From an uncultured Burkholderiales bacterium (GTDB lineage Bacteria; Pseudomonadota; Gammaproteobacteria; Burkholderiales; Burkholderiaceae_E): DNA of 39,897 bases. Made by a program: the position numbers and the translations under genes. Below the pieces are notes generated by a model. That model saw nothing but the letters and a program-made list of their open reading frames with translations. It did no database searches and had not been told where the DNA came from. The DNA lies in assembly GCA_902826305.1 (NCBI GenBank), contig CADEEH010000036.1, positions 1-39,897 of the forward strand, written 5' to 3'. This document shows, in pieces, positions 8,380 through 17,154 of the stretch (positions within the stretch are counted from its first letter, which is position 1; each line of letters starts with the position of its first letter).

Positions 8380-10305
8380 ATGAAGACCGATCCACCCGTC
8401 CGCCCGCAGCACTCCGGCCAGTTCGATCTGCTGCGCCAGCGTCGTTTCGCGCCGTTCTTCTGGACGCAGTTCTTCGGTGCCGGCAACGACAACCTGTTCA
8501 AGTTCTCGTTCACCGTGATGGTGACCTTCCAGGCCGGCATCGTCACCGACCTGTCACCGCTGATCGTCGTCAACCTGATCGCCGCGCTGTTCATCCTGCC
8601 GTTCCTGCTGCTGTCGGCGACCAGCGGGCAGCTCGCCGACAAGTTCGAGAAGTCGACACTGATCAGGCTGGTCAAGAACCTCGAGGTCGCGATCATGGCC
8701 GCGGGTGCGGTCGGCTTCTGGACCCACAGCGTGCCGCTGCTGCTGGCCTGCACGTTCATGATGGGTGTGCACTCGACGCTGTTCGGGCCGGTCAAGTTCG
8801 CGCTGCTGCCGCAGCAGTTGTCCGAGCGTGAGCTGACCGGCGGCAACGGCCTGGTCGAGATGGGCACGTTCGTCGCGATCCTGCTCGGCAACCTCACCGG
8901 TGGCCTGCTGATGGCGATCCCCGGGCAGGGACCGCACTACGTCGCGATCGCCTGCATCGTGGTGGCGCTGATCGGGCGCATCAGCGCGCAGTTCATACCC
9001 CGTGCACCGGCGACCGATCCGACGCTGCCGATCAACTGGAATCCGTTCAGCGAGACCTGGCGCAACCTGAAGCTCGCACACGGGAACATCGTCGTCTTTC
9101 GTTCGATGCTCGGCATCAGCTGGATGTGGTTCTTCGGCGCCGTGTTCCTGACCCAGTTCCCGACCTTCGCGCAGAAGGTCCTGGGTGGCACCGAAGGTGT
9201 CGCGTCGCTGCTGCTGGTGGTCTTCTCCATCGGCGTGGCCACCGGCTCGCTGCTGTGCGAGACGTTGTCGCGCCGGCACGTGGAGATCGGTCTGGTGCCC
9301 TTCGGCGCGTTCGGCATGACCGTGTTCGCGTTCGACCTGTCGATCGCGACCTGGACGAGGCAGCCGGCCTCGACGATCGACGTCGCCGCCTTCCTGTCCT
9401 CGCCCGGGCATTGGCGGATCATCGCCGACCTGCTGCTGCTGGCTCTGTTCGCCGGCCTGTACAGCGTGCCGATGTACGCGCTGATCCAGGCACGGTCGCA
9501 GCCGACGCACCGGGCGCGCATCGTCGCCGCCAACAACATCCTGAACGCGCTGTTCATGATCGGCGCCTCGGCACTCTCGGCGGGGCTGCTCGCGGCCGGC
9601 GCGACCATTCCGCAGCTGTTCGCCGTCGTCTCGCTGCTGAACCTGGCGGTGGGTGCGTACATCTTCCTGCTGGTGCCCGAATACCTGCTGCGTTTCGTCG
9701 CCTGGATCACCTCGCGGATCATGTACCGCTTCAAGGTCGTCGGCGACGAACACATCCCGGTCACCGGCGCCGCGATCCTCGCCTGCAACCACGTGAGTTT
9801 CATCGATGCGCTGCTGCTGATGGCCGCGAGCCCGCGCCCGATCCACTTCATCATGGACCACCGGATCTTCGCCATGCCGGTGATCGGCTGGCTGTTCAGG
9901 CTCGCCAAGGCGATCCCGATCGCGCCGCAACGCGAGGATCCGCAGACCTACGAACGGGCGTTCGCACGCGCCCGGCAGGTGCTCGAGGACGGCGACCTGC
10001 TCGGCATCTTCCCCGAGGGTGCGATCACCCGTGACGGCGAACTGCAGCAGTTCAAGGGCGGCATCATGAAGATCCTCGCCACCCATCCGGTGCCGGTGGT
10101 GCCGATGGCGCTGACCAACCTGTGGGGCAGCTTCTTCTCGCGGGCCGAACGCGGGCGGGCCATGGTCAGGCCGTTCCGGCGCGGACTGTTCAGCCGGGTC
10201 GGGCTGGTCGCCAGCGAGCCGATGGCGGCCGCGGCGGTGGATCCGCAGTTGTTGCAGGCACGGGTGGCTGGCTTGTTGTCGGATCCGCGCGCCGGTGTCC
10301 CGTGA
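8380..10305 (+). CDS. MFS transporter fused to PlsC-type acyltransferase
   Basis: A 641-residue fusion. The first 430 or so residues carry about twelve hydrophobic segments of the major facilitator superfamily, resembling the lysophospholipid transporter LplT. The C-terminal 200 residues are a glycerolphosphate acyltransferase: HX4D motif with His471 and Asp476 in NHVSFIDA, and FPEG at residues 544-547. It probably flips lysophospholipid inward and re-acylates it. In the related Aas-type three-domain proteins an acyl-ACP synthetase (AMP-binding) domain follows; here the frame stops and nothing of that domain follows. Start ATG at 8380. It stands alone between the AhpD-like gene and a regulated lipoprotein gene. 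Confidence 0.87.
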   Translation: MKTDPPVRPQHSGQFDLLRQRRFAPFFWTQFFGAGNDNLFKFSFTVMVTFQAGIVTDLSPLIVVNLIAALFILPFLLLSATSGQLADKFEKSTLIRLVKNLEVAIMAAGAVGFWTHSVPLLLACTFMMGVHSTLFGPVKFALLPQQLSERELTGGNGLVEMGTFVAILLGNLTGGLLMAIPGQGPHYVAIACIVVALIGRISAQFIPRAPATDPTLPINWNPFSETWRNLKLAHGNIVVFRSMLGISWMWFFGAVFLTQFPTFAQKVLGGTEGVASLLLVVFSIGVATGSLLCETLSRRHVEIGLVPFGAFGMTVFAFDLSIATWTRQPASTIDVAAFLSSPGHWRIIADLLLLALFAGLYSVPMYALIQARSQPTHRARIVAANNILNALFMIGASALSAGLLAAGATIPQLFAVVSLLNLAVGAYIFLLVPEYLLRFVAWITSRIMYRFKVVGDEHIPVTGAAILACNHVSFIDALLLMAASPRPIHFIMDHRIFAMPVIGWLFRLAKAIPIAPQREDPQTYERAFARARQVLEDGDLLGIFPEGAITRDGELQQFKGGIMKILATHPVPVVPMALTNLWGSFFSRAERGRAMVRPFRRGLFSRVGLVASEPMAAAAVDPQLLQARVAGLLSDPRAGVP

Positions 10306-10315
10306 AACCGGTAGT

Positions 10316-10329
10316 AGGACTTAAGTCCT
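10316..10329. promoter_or_regulatory. 14-bp perfect palindrome, DosR-like box
   Basis: AGGACTTAAGTCCT is self-complementary over all 14 bases. Its core GGACTTAAGTCC fits the core of the mycobacterial DosR/DevR consensus (GGGACTWWAGTCCC, established), with only the outermost pair changed. This suggests a NarL/LuxR-type response regulator. It lies 71 bases upstream of the orphan lipoprotein ATG and 10 bases downstream of the previous stop codon. Confidence 0.55.
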
Positions 10330-10340
10330 GTTGCCCCGGC

Positions 10341-10358
10341 CATTGAAGATCGTCAATG
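10341..10358. promoter_or_regulatory. FNR/CRP-family (FNR, ANR, DNR-like) binding site
   Basis: CATTGA-N6-TCAATG is a perfect 6+6 inverted repeat containing the TTGA-N6-TCAA core recognised by FNR, ANR, DNR and FixK-type regulators (established consensus TTGAT-N4-ATCAA). Its centre is 27 bp from that of the upstream DosR-like palindrome. Its centre lies about 37 bp upstream of ATG 10387. If it acts as a class II activator site, transcription would start near 10391, with TGTGAT at 10380-10385 as -10. Confidence 0.6.
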
Positions 10359-10386
10359 TGTGCACCTCAACAGACGAGGTGTGATC

Positions 10387-11412
10387 ATGATCGATGGTTG
10401 GATGACACAACGGGCGCTCCGGATCGCGGCGGTCATCGCCCTCGGCGCGGCACTCGCCGCCTGCGGCGCTGGAGCATCGGACGGATCGGCGGAGGCGACG
10501 GGCACGGGTGCGACCGTCGCGACGCAGTCCACGGTCGACATCAAGGACCTGCGCCAGGCCCCTTCACTGTCCGCCGGCGCTTCGGCTGCGATCAAGCCGT
10601 CGACGGCGCCGGTCGCGGCGACGATCCGGCCGGGACCGGCGTTCTCCGCGATGGCCACCGGCGCCAGTCGTGCGCCGCATGATGCGATCGTCGCCCAGCG
10701 GCGCCCCGCGGTGCTGTCGGCCACCCCCGGTCGTGCGCGGACACCCGGCGCCGCTGATTCGTTCGGCACGCCGGTCGCCGCGGGCGGCTACGTCGGTGAA
10801 TGCCTGGTCGATTTCAAGGACGAGGATGCACTGACGGCGACCGGCTACTACCTGTACTTCGATCGCATCTACGTCCCCTGGTTCCAGCGCTGCGGCGCCG
10901 GCGGTTATGTCGACCTGCGGCCGATGTTCGCCTCCCACGTGCACCTCGCCTTCGCGTCGGTCAACGTGCTGCCGTGTAACAGCACCCCCGACGCGTTTCC
11001 GTCGCGGATCGACGAAGACGGCACCTGCCATCCGGTCGACATCCCGACCGAACCCCGTACCTACATCGTCACCCATTCACCGACCGAGATCGTGCGCATC
11101 CGGGCGCTGTCGTACAACTCGCCGCTGCCCGACTACACGCCGCTGGTGTTCGACCTGAACCGTGTCCGGGTGATCGCCACCAGCGGCAACGTCCGGGTCT
11201 GTTACCGCAAGGCGCAGCAGGATGTCGATGGTCCGTGGCTGGCCGACGCGCCCGATGGCCCGCCCGCCGTCTGGATGTGCTGGAACAACCTCGGTCCCGG
11301 CCACTGGGACCTGTCCGACTGGGCGACCGAACTGTCCGAAGCCAGGGTCACCGGCGCGGACGGAGAGCTGAACCCGGTCACGATCGACGACGTGAAGGTC
11401 GGCATCCGTTGA
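10387..11412 (+). CDS. Orphan lipoprotein with six-cysteine extracytoplasmic domain
   Basis: A predicted lipoprotein of 341 residues with no family I recognise. MTQRALRIAAVIALGAALAAC forms a type II signal peptide with lipobox Cys26 counted from ATG 10387. Residues of about 30-130 are Ala/Ser/Thr-rich and probably a flexible linker. The C-terminal 200 residues contain six cysteines (GEC, QRC, LPC, GTC, RVC, WMC) that could form three disulfides, and many aromatics. ATG 10387 is chosen because GACGAGG stands seven bases upstream; ATG 10402 is possible if transcription starts near 10391. The promoter region holds a DosR-like palindrome and an FNR-type box. It is convergent with fdhE, so it is near but not part of the formate dehydrogenase operon. 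Confidence 0.75.
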   Translation: MIDGWMTQRALRIAAVIALGAALAACGAGASDGSAEATGTGATVATQSTVDIKDLRQAPSLSAGASAAIKPSTAPVAATIRPGPAFSAMATGASRAPHDAIVAQRRPAVLSATPGRARTPGAADSFGTPVAAGGYVGECLVDFKDEDALTATGYYLYFDRIYVPWFQRCGAGGYVDLRPMFASHVHLAFASVNVLPCNSTPDAFPSRIDEDGTCHPVDIPTEPRTYIVTHSPTEIVRIRALSYNSPLPDYTPLVFDLNRVRVIATSGNVRVCYRKAQQDVDGPWLADAPDGPPAVWMCWNNLGPGHWDLSDWATELSEARVTGADGELNPVTIDDVKVGIR

Positions 11413-11436
11413 CTGACCGGACGTGACGGAACGAAC

Positions 11437-11478
11437 CGGTGAAGCGGGCGTGAAGCGCCGGCGTCACCGGCCCGCTTC
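11437..11478. terminator. Possible bidirectional terminator between convergent genes
   Basis: Two nested inverted repeats lie between the lipoprotein stop and the fdhE stop: CCGGTGA (11437-11443) with TCACCGG (11464-11470), and GAAGCGGG (11441-11448) with CCCGCTTC (11471-11478). They share bases and exclude each other. No T-run is present, so this is only terminator-like. Confidence 0.35.
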
Positions 11479-12444
11479 CGGGTCGCCGAGCAGCAACATC
11501 GGGTTGCAGCCGTGGCGGCGGTAACCTTCCTGCGAGACCAGCAGGTCGAGTGCAACCGTCGCCAGGTCGTCGACGAGCGGCTCGACGTGCGGATCACGAT
11601 CCATCCGCACGATCTTCAGGTAGGCACCACATTCGTCGCAGGTCTCCGCATCGACGGGTGGCGAGCCATCGTGGTCCGTGTCGTCGGCCGGTGCCAGCGT
11701 CCGGTACTGGATGCCCTTGGTGCTTTCGCAGCGGCCACACTTGATCCGGACCATGTGCCACTGCAGCGAACACAACGAGCAGCACAGGTAACGCAGTCCA
11801 CCGGCGCCGGGATCGACCCGGGCGACACTGGCCACCGGCCGGCTGCCACACGCCGGACAACGGGTCGGTTCGGTGGTGGCCCGCAGCAACGCGGACCGGA
11901 ATCCCGGGATCTCGGCTTCGGCCGTGAGCAGCAGATGGGTCCAATGGACCTGCAGCGCGGCTGCGACGAACGGCGTCACCGCGATCGCATCGGCGACGTC
12001 CAGGCCGTTGAGCAGCCGATCCGCCAGCCACTCGATGTCTTCGGTCGAGGTCGACCGCAGCAGGGTCGCGATTTCCAGCGGTGCACCCGCGAGCCGCGGT
12101 GTCAGCCGGTCGAGCATCCGGTACAGGCCGGCGCGCCAGGTCGATTCCCGTGCCCAGGCCCAGGCCGCCAGCGGCGGGCGGGCGTCGCGGGCGTCGGCTG
12201 CCACCGCTTCGGTCCGCGGCAGCGCCACCACCGGATGCCGCTGCAGCAGGGCATGTTGTTCGTCGACGAGGTCGGCGATCAGCAGCAGGTAGTCACCCAT
12301 CACATGGCCGGGAGCGATCTGCCGCAGGCGTGCCGCGCGATCCGCGAACACCTGCTCGCGACGGGGCGGCAGCCACGGCGTGACCTGTTGTCCCGCCCGC
12401 ATCGCGATCTCCTCGGGGGGCAGCAGCGGTATCGTGCGACTCAC
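11464..12444 (-). CDS. fdhE: Formate dehydrogenase accessory protein FdhE
   Basis: A 326-residue cytoplasmic maturation factor for respiratory formate dehydrogenases. It is collinear with E. coli FdhE: GDYLLLIADLVDEQHALL near the N-terminus, then four cysteine motifs typical of its rubredoxin-like domains (CPACGSRPV, CCSLC, CGRCEST, CDECGAYLKI) and the tail GYRRHGCNPMLLLGDPE. The start is taken as GTG at 12444 (MSRTIPLLPPEEI) because TTGAGG stands five to six bases upstream and this matches the family N-terminus; the frame is open further upstream. It follows the gamma-subunit stop by 28 bases and is the last gene of the fdh operon. Confidence 0.93.
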   Translation of the reverse strand: MSRTIPLLPPEEIAMRAGQQVTPWLPPRREQVFADRAARLRQIAPGHVMGDYLLLIADLVDEQHALLQRHPVVALPRTEAVAADARDARPPLAAWAWARESTWRAGLYRMLDRLTPRLAGAPLEIATLLRSTSTEDIEWLADRLLNGLDVADAIAVTPFVAAALQVHWTHLLLTAEAEIPGFRSALLRATTEPTRCPACGSRPVASVARVDPGAGGLRYLCCSLCSLQWHMVRIKCGRCESTKGIQYRTLAPADDTDHDGSPPVDAETCDECGAYLKIVRMDRDPHVEPLVDDLATVALDLLVSQEGYRRHGCNPMLLLGDPEAGR

Positions 12445-12472
12445 GCGGACCTCAACTTTGGTGTGAAACGAG

Positions 12473-13090
12473 TCATTCGCCGCCGGTCCGCTGTTGCCAG
12501 CCTGGATGGTGCCGACGTGCCCAGCGCTCGCTGACCAGGCCACGGGTCATCGCACGGATCGATCCCTTGACCCACAACGCCGCATAGACGTGGAGGATCA
12601 CGCCGAGGATCAGCACGAACGCTGCCAGCGCGTGCAGCAGCACCGCGATCCGGCGCGCGGTCAGGCTGAACCATTCCGCGAACCATGGTTGCCAGAAGAC
12701 GAAGCCGGTCAGCAGCAACGTCGCCAGCGTCACCGTGAACAGCCAGAACACACCCTTCTGGCCGGCGTTGTATTTGCCGGCCGGCGGCATCACCCCCTCG
12801 TTGCCGCGCAGCAGGCTCGGCGAGCTGCGCAGCCAGTCGGTGTCGCGCCGCTGCCATCGGTTGTCCCGCCAGACCTGCGCGAACAACACGACGAAGCCGA
12901 CGACCATCAGCAGGCCGAAGAACGGATGCAGGATCCGGTTCCAGGTGCCGCCGCCGAACAGGCCGGACAAGCCGAACAACGACGGGTGGAAAAGCGCCAG
13001 GCCCGACAGCCCGGCGCACAGGAACAACAGCGCGACGAACCAGTGGTTCAGTCGTGTGCCGTCACCATAACGACGGATCATCCGGGTCAT
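12473..13090 (-). CDS. fdhC: Formate dehydrogenase gamma subunit, cytochrome b556
   Basis: A 205-residue membrane-anchor cytochrome b that passes electrons from the periplasmic FeS subunit to quinone. Four membrane helices are visible. Candidate haem ligands are His16 (RLNHWF), His55 (ILHPFF), His153 (LLHALA) and His167 (VILHVY), matching the four-histidine pattern of E. coli FdnI. Family landmarks GKYNAGQK and FWQPWFAEWF are also present. The start ATG at 13090 shares its A with the beta-subunit stop (TGATG) and is preceded by GGAGG, so translation is coupled. The gene is also called fdoI or fdnI. The same frame stays open upstream over fdhB, but that stretch is antiphase and not coding. Confidence 0.94.
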   Translation of the reverse strand: MTRMIRRYGDGTRLNHWFVALLFLCAGLSGLALFHPSLFGLSGLFGGGTWNRILHPFFGLLMVVGFVVLFAQVWRDNRWQRRDTDWLRSSPSLLRGNEGVMPPAGKYNAGQKGVFWLFTVTLATLLLTGFVFWQPWFAEWFSLTARRIAVLLHALAAFVLILGVILHVYAALWVKGSIRAMTRGLVSERWARRHHPGWQQRTGGE

Positions 13091-14010
13091 CACACGTCCT
13101 CCGCGCGGGACTTCGTGGCGCCCGGTTCGTCGTCCGGTTCGTCGTCCGGTGTCTCCAGCGGGCCGACCTTCAGGTAGTGGAACACACCGGCCAGCGCGGC
13201 GCCGACCATCGTCGCCACGGCCAGCGGCTTGGAGATGCCTTTCCAGAGCGCGACCCACGGACTGATCGTCGGATCGGCCGGCAGGCCGTTGTAGATCTCC
13301 GGACGGTCGCCGTGCTGGAGCACGTACATCACGTGGGTGCCGCCGACGCCCGGTGGATCGTAGACCGCGGCCTGGTCGAAGCCGCGTTCCTTCAGGTCCG
13401 CGATCCGTTCGGCGCCGAAGTGCAGCATGTCGTCCTTGGTGCCGAAGCGGATCGCCCCGGTCGGACAGGTCTTCACGCACGCCGGCTCCAGGCCGACCGC
13501 GACCCGGTCCGAGCACAGCGAACACTTGTAGACCTTGCGATCGCGCTGGCTCAGGCGCGGGATGTCGAAAGGACAACCGCTCTGGCAGTAGCCGCAGCCG
13601 ATGCAGTGTTCCTGGATGAAATCGACGATGCCGTTCGAGTACTGGACGATCGCCCCCGGCGACGGACACGCCTTCAGGCAGCCGGGATCGGCGCAGTGCA
13701 TGCAGCCGTCCTTGCGGATCAGCCATTCCAGTCGGGTCGACTCGTCGGGTGCCTTCGTGCGGACCTCGGCGAAACGCATCACCGTCCAGGATTGCGGCGT
13801 CAGGTCCAGCGGGTTGTCGTAGATGCCTTCGTTCGAACCGACCCGGTCGCGCAGATCGTTCCATTCCATGCACGCGACCTGGCACGCCTTGCAGCCGATG
13901 CAGCTCGAGACGTCGATCAGCTTGGCGAGTTCCGGTGTCCTGCGCGCCTGCGGCGGCGGGGTCGTGGTCGCCGATCGGGCGGTGATGTCCAGGGATTGCA
14001 GCGACGACAT
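13090..14010 (-). CDS. fdhB: Formate dehydrogenase beta subunit, four [4Fe-4S] clusters
   Basis: A 306-residue electron-transfer subunit. Four cysteine clusters are visible in order: [37 protein letters not shown], and CSLCSDRV with CVKTCP. A single C-terminal membrane helix ([20 protein letters not shown]) anchors it, followed by an acidic repeat DDEPDDEPG. It resembles E. coli FdnH/FdoH (about 294-300 residues). The start ATG at 14010 lies two bases after the alpha-subunit stop. The N-terminal 30 residues before the first cluster are Thr/Pro-rich and longer than in the E. coli proteins. Confidence 0.95.
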   Translation of the reverse strand: MSSLQSLDITARSATTTPPPQARRTPELAKLIDVSSCIGCKACQVACMEWNDLRDRVGSNEGIYDNPLDLTPQSWTVMRFAEVRTKAPDESTRLEWLIRKDGCMHCADPGCLKACPSPGAIVQYSNGIVDFIQEHCIGCGYCQSGCPFDIPRLSQRDRKVYKCSLCSDRVAVGLEPACVKTCPTGAIRFGTKDDMLHFGAERIADLKERGFDQAAVYDPPGVGGTHVMYVLQHGDRPEIYNGLPADPTISPWVALWKGISKPLAVATMVGAALAGVFHYLKVGPLETPDDEPDDEPGATKSRAEDV

Positions 14011-14012
14011 GG

Positions 14013-17000
14013 TCAGGCCTTGGCGATGTTGACGGTGAACGACTTGTACTCGGGGGTCTGCGTGTTCGCGTCGCCGACGAACGGGGTCAGCGTGTTCACC
14101 AGGTAGCCGGGCTTGGCCAGGCCGACGAAGCCCCAGTGGTTCGGCAGGCCGACCGTGTCGATCGGCTTGCCGTCGACCTGCAGTCGCGGGATCCGGGGTG
14201 TGACGACCGCGACACATCGGATCGAGCCGCGGTTCGAGGACACGGTGACCCGGTCGCCGTTCGAGATGCCCTTGTCCCTGGCCAGTTCCTCGCCGATCTC
14301 GACGAATTGCTCGGGTTGCAGGATCGCCGAGGTCTGGACGTTTTTGGTCCAGTAGTGGAAGTGTTCGGTCAGCCGATAACTGGTGGCGACGAGCGGAAAC
14401 TCCTTCGGCGTGCCGAACGCCTCGAGATCACCCTTGAACACCCGCGCGGCCGGATTCGCCCGTGCCCGCGCGTTGTTGTTCATCGGGTTGTTCTCCAACG
14501 GCGACTCGAACGGCTCGTAGTGCTCCGGCAGCGGACCGTCGGCCAGGCCGGTGGGCGCGAACAGCCGCGCGACACCCTCGGCGGTCATGATGAACGGTTG
14601 CACCCGCTCGGGATCCGACGGGTTCGCATCGGGTCGGATGTCGGGTATGTCCGCACCGTCCCAGGCCCGCCCGTTCCAGGAGACGAGCCGACGCTTCGGA
14701 TCCCACGGTCTGCCATCGGCCGCACTCGAGGCGGCGTTGTACAGGATGCGTCGGTTCGCCGGCCACGCCCAGGCCCAGCCGAGGGTCTGCCCGATCCCCC
14801 ACGGGTCGGCATTGTCACGCCGGGCCATCTGGTTGCCGGCCTGGGTCCAGGCGCCGGCGTAGATCCAGCAGCCACAGGCGGTCGACCCGTCGTCGCGCAA
14901 CTGGCCGAAGCCGGCGAGTTGTTCACCGGCACGGGTGACGACACGCGGCGGCGAGTCGGACTTCGTCGGATCCGACGGCACCGTCAGGTCGGTCAGCGCC
15001 TGGCCGTTGTACTCCTTCGCGATCTCCTCCGCGGACGGCGCCGCCGGTATCTTGTACGGCCACGTGAGCCTGACGATCGGATCGGGGAAGGCACCGCCTT
15101 CGCGTTCGTACAGGCCGCGGATCCGGGTGAACAGGGCGGCGACGATGTCGATGTCGCTGCGCGCCTCGCCCGGGGGCTCGGCTCCTTTCCAGTGCCACTG
15201 CAGCCAGCGACCCGAGTTCGTCAGCGAGCCGTCTTCCTCGGCGAAACAGGTCGACGGCAGCCGGAACACCGTCGTGTGGATCTCCTCGGACCGCACGTTG
15301 TTGTGGTCGCCGAAGTTGCGCCAGAACTCCGCGGTCTCGGTGTTGAGCGGATCGATGATCGCCAGGAATTTCAGCTTGGACAGGCCCGCGATCACCTTGC
15401 GTTTGTCCGGGAACGATCCGACCGGATTGAACCCCTGGCACAGGTAGCCGTTCAACCGTCCGTTGTTCATCAGCTCGAACGCCTGCAGCACGTCGTACAG
15501 CTTGTCGAACTTCGGCTGCCAGTCGAACGCCCACTGGTTGTCGGCGGTCGCAGCGTCTCCCCACCAGGCCTTCTGCAGGCTGACGAAGAACTTCGGGTAG
15601 TGCTGCCAGTAGCTCATCTGGCCGGGCCGCAGCGGCTTGAGCGCCCGGGTCCGGTAGTAGGTCTCGAGATCCTGCTCGGCGTCACGCGCCAGCGACAGGT
15701 AACCCGGCAGCGAATTGGACAACAGGCCGAGATCGGTCAGCCCCTGGATGTTGCTGTGCCCGCGCAGCGCATTCATCCCGCCGCCGGCGATGCCGATATT
15801 GCCCAACAGCAGTTGCATGATCGCCGCGGTGCGGATCATCTGCGTGCCCACGCTGTGCTGCGTCCAGCCGAGGGCGTACAGGATCGTCATCGCGCGGTCC
15901 GGTGCGGCCGTCGTGGCGATCATCTCGCAGACCTTCAGGAACTGGTCCTGCGGCGTGCCGGTGATGCGGCTGACGAGTTCCGGTGTGTAGCGCGAGAAAT
16001 GCCGCTTCATCACCTGCAGCACACAACGCGGATGCTGCATCGACGGATCGACGCGTGCATGGCCGTTCTCGTCGAGCTCGTAGCCCCAGCTCTTCGGATC
16101 GTAGGCCCGTCGCGCCTCGTCGTATCCCGAGAACAGGCCGTCACGGAAGTCGAAGGCCTCGCCGACGATGAACGGCGCATTCGTGTAGCGGGCCACGTAC
16201 TCGTGCTGGATGCTGTCGCGGGACAGCAGGTAGTGGACGACGCCGGCAAGGAACGCGATGTCGCTGCCGGCGCGCACCGGTGCATAGTAGTCGGCCATCG
16301 CGGCCGAGCGTGTGAAGCGCGGGTCGACGACGACCAGCTTCGCCTTGTTGTGGTGTTTCGCCTCGATCACCCACTTGAAGCCGCACGGATGCGCCTCGGC
16401 GGCATTGCCGCCCATGATCAGGACCAGATCGGCGTTCTTGATGTCCACCCAGTGGTTGGTCATCGCGCCGCGGCCGAACGTCGGGGCCAGACTGGCCACC
16501 GTCGGACCGTGTCAGACACGCGCCTGGTTGTCGAAGACCAGCATCCCCAGCGAGCGCATTGTCTTGTGAGTGATGTACCCGGTCTCGTTCGACGAGGCCG
16601 ACGCACACAACATCCCGGTGCTCACCCAGCGATTGACCACCTTGCCGTCGTCGGTGGTCCTGACGAAGTTCGCGTCGCGGTCGGCCTTCATCAGTTGCGC
16701 CAGCCGGGACAACGCCTCGTCCCACGACACGCGCTTCCATTCGGTCGCGCCGGGTTCGCGGATCTCGGGATACTTCAGCCGGTTCGGGCTGTGCACAAAA
16801 TCCAGCAGGCCCGCACCCTTCGGGCACAACGTGCCGCGATTGACCGGATGGTCCGGATCACCTTCGATGTGGATGATCTCGGCGGTCACGTTCTTCGCGC
16901 GATCGCCCAGGCTGTACATCAGGATGCCGCAGCCGACCGAGCAGTACGGACAGGTGTTGCGCGTCTGGGTGGTCTGCGCGAGCTTGAACTGACGCGCCTC

Positions 17001-17099
17001 GGCCAGCGCGGCCTGGGGCGAGAAGCCCAGCGCCGCCATCGCGGACGCTGCCACTCCCGCGCCGGTGACGCGGAAGAACTGTCGTCGATCCATGTCCAT
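14013..17099 (-). CDS. fdhA: Formate dehydrogenase alpha subunit, selenocysteine-containing, Tat-exported
   Basis: A 1028-residue molybdopterin enzyme that oxidises formate to CO2 in the periplasm, nearly collinear with E. coli Fdn[13 protein letters not shown] is a twin-arginine signal. [17 protein letters not shown] binds the [4Fe-4S] cluster. The frame crosses an in-frame TGA at 16512-16514 in the context [14 protein letters not shown], placing selenocysteine at residue 196, the same number as in Fdn[25 protein letters not shown] and [10 protein letters not shown] are further family landmarks. The start is ATG at 17099, with GAGAGG six to seven bases upstream; ATG 17093 is an alternative. 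Frames on both sides of the TGA are intact, so it is recoded, not broken. The organism must therefore carry selA, selB, selC and selD elsewhere. Confidence 0.97.
16483..16500 (-). promoter_or_regulatory. Bacterial SECIS hairpin for selenocysteine insertion
   Basis: Reading from the U of the UGA as 1, positions 15-32 fold as GG, bulged U17, GGCC, loop AGUCU with G23 and U24, GGCC, CC. The E. coli mini-SECIS needs a bulged U17 and loop G23/U24 for SelB binding (established), and all three are at identical positions here. It lies inside the fdhA coding sequence directly after the selenocysteine codon. Confidence 0.88.
16512..16514 (-). other. Selenocysteine codon TGA of fdhA
   Basis: In-frame TGA between two uninterrupted formate dehydrogenase segments, at the site where E. 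coli FdnG carries Sec196; NQARV precedes and HGPTVAS follows. The SECIS hairpin starts 11 bases downstream. Confidence 0.95.
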
Positions 17100-17154
17100 C
17101 ACAAGCCTCTCGAAACGAAGCCGTCGGGAAGGGAGGGCGGTCGGAGCCGCCGTG

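Noticed and set aside
8554-10086. 510-residue minus-strand frame opposite the MFS-PlsC gene
   Set aside because: His/Asp/Gln/Arg-rich shadow with no domain; the plus strand has clear HX4D and FPEG motifs.
14013-17099. fdhA read as a pseudogene split by TGA
   Set aside because: The TGA aligns with Sec196 of E. coli FdnG and is followed by a SECIS hairpin; both flanks are fully conserved.
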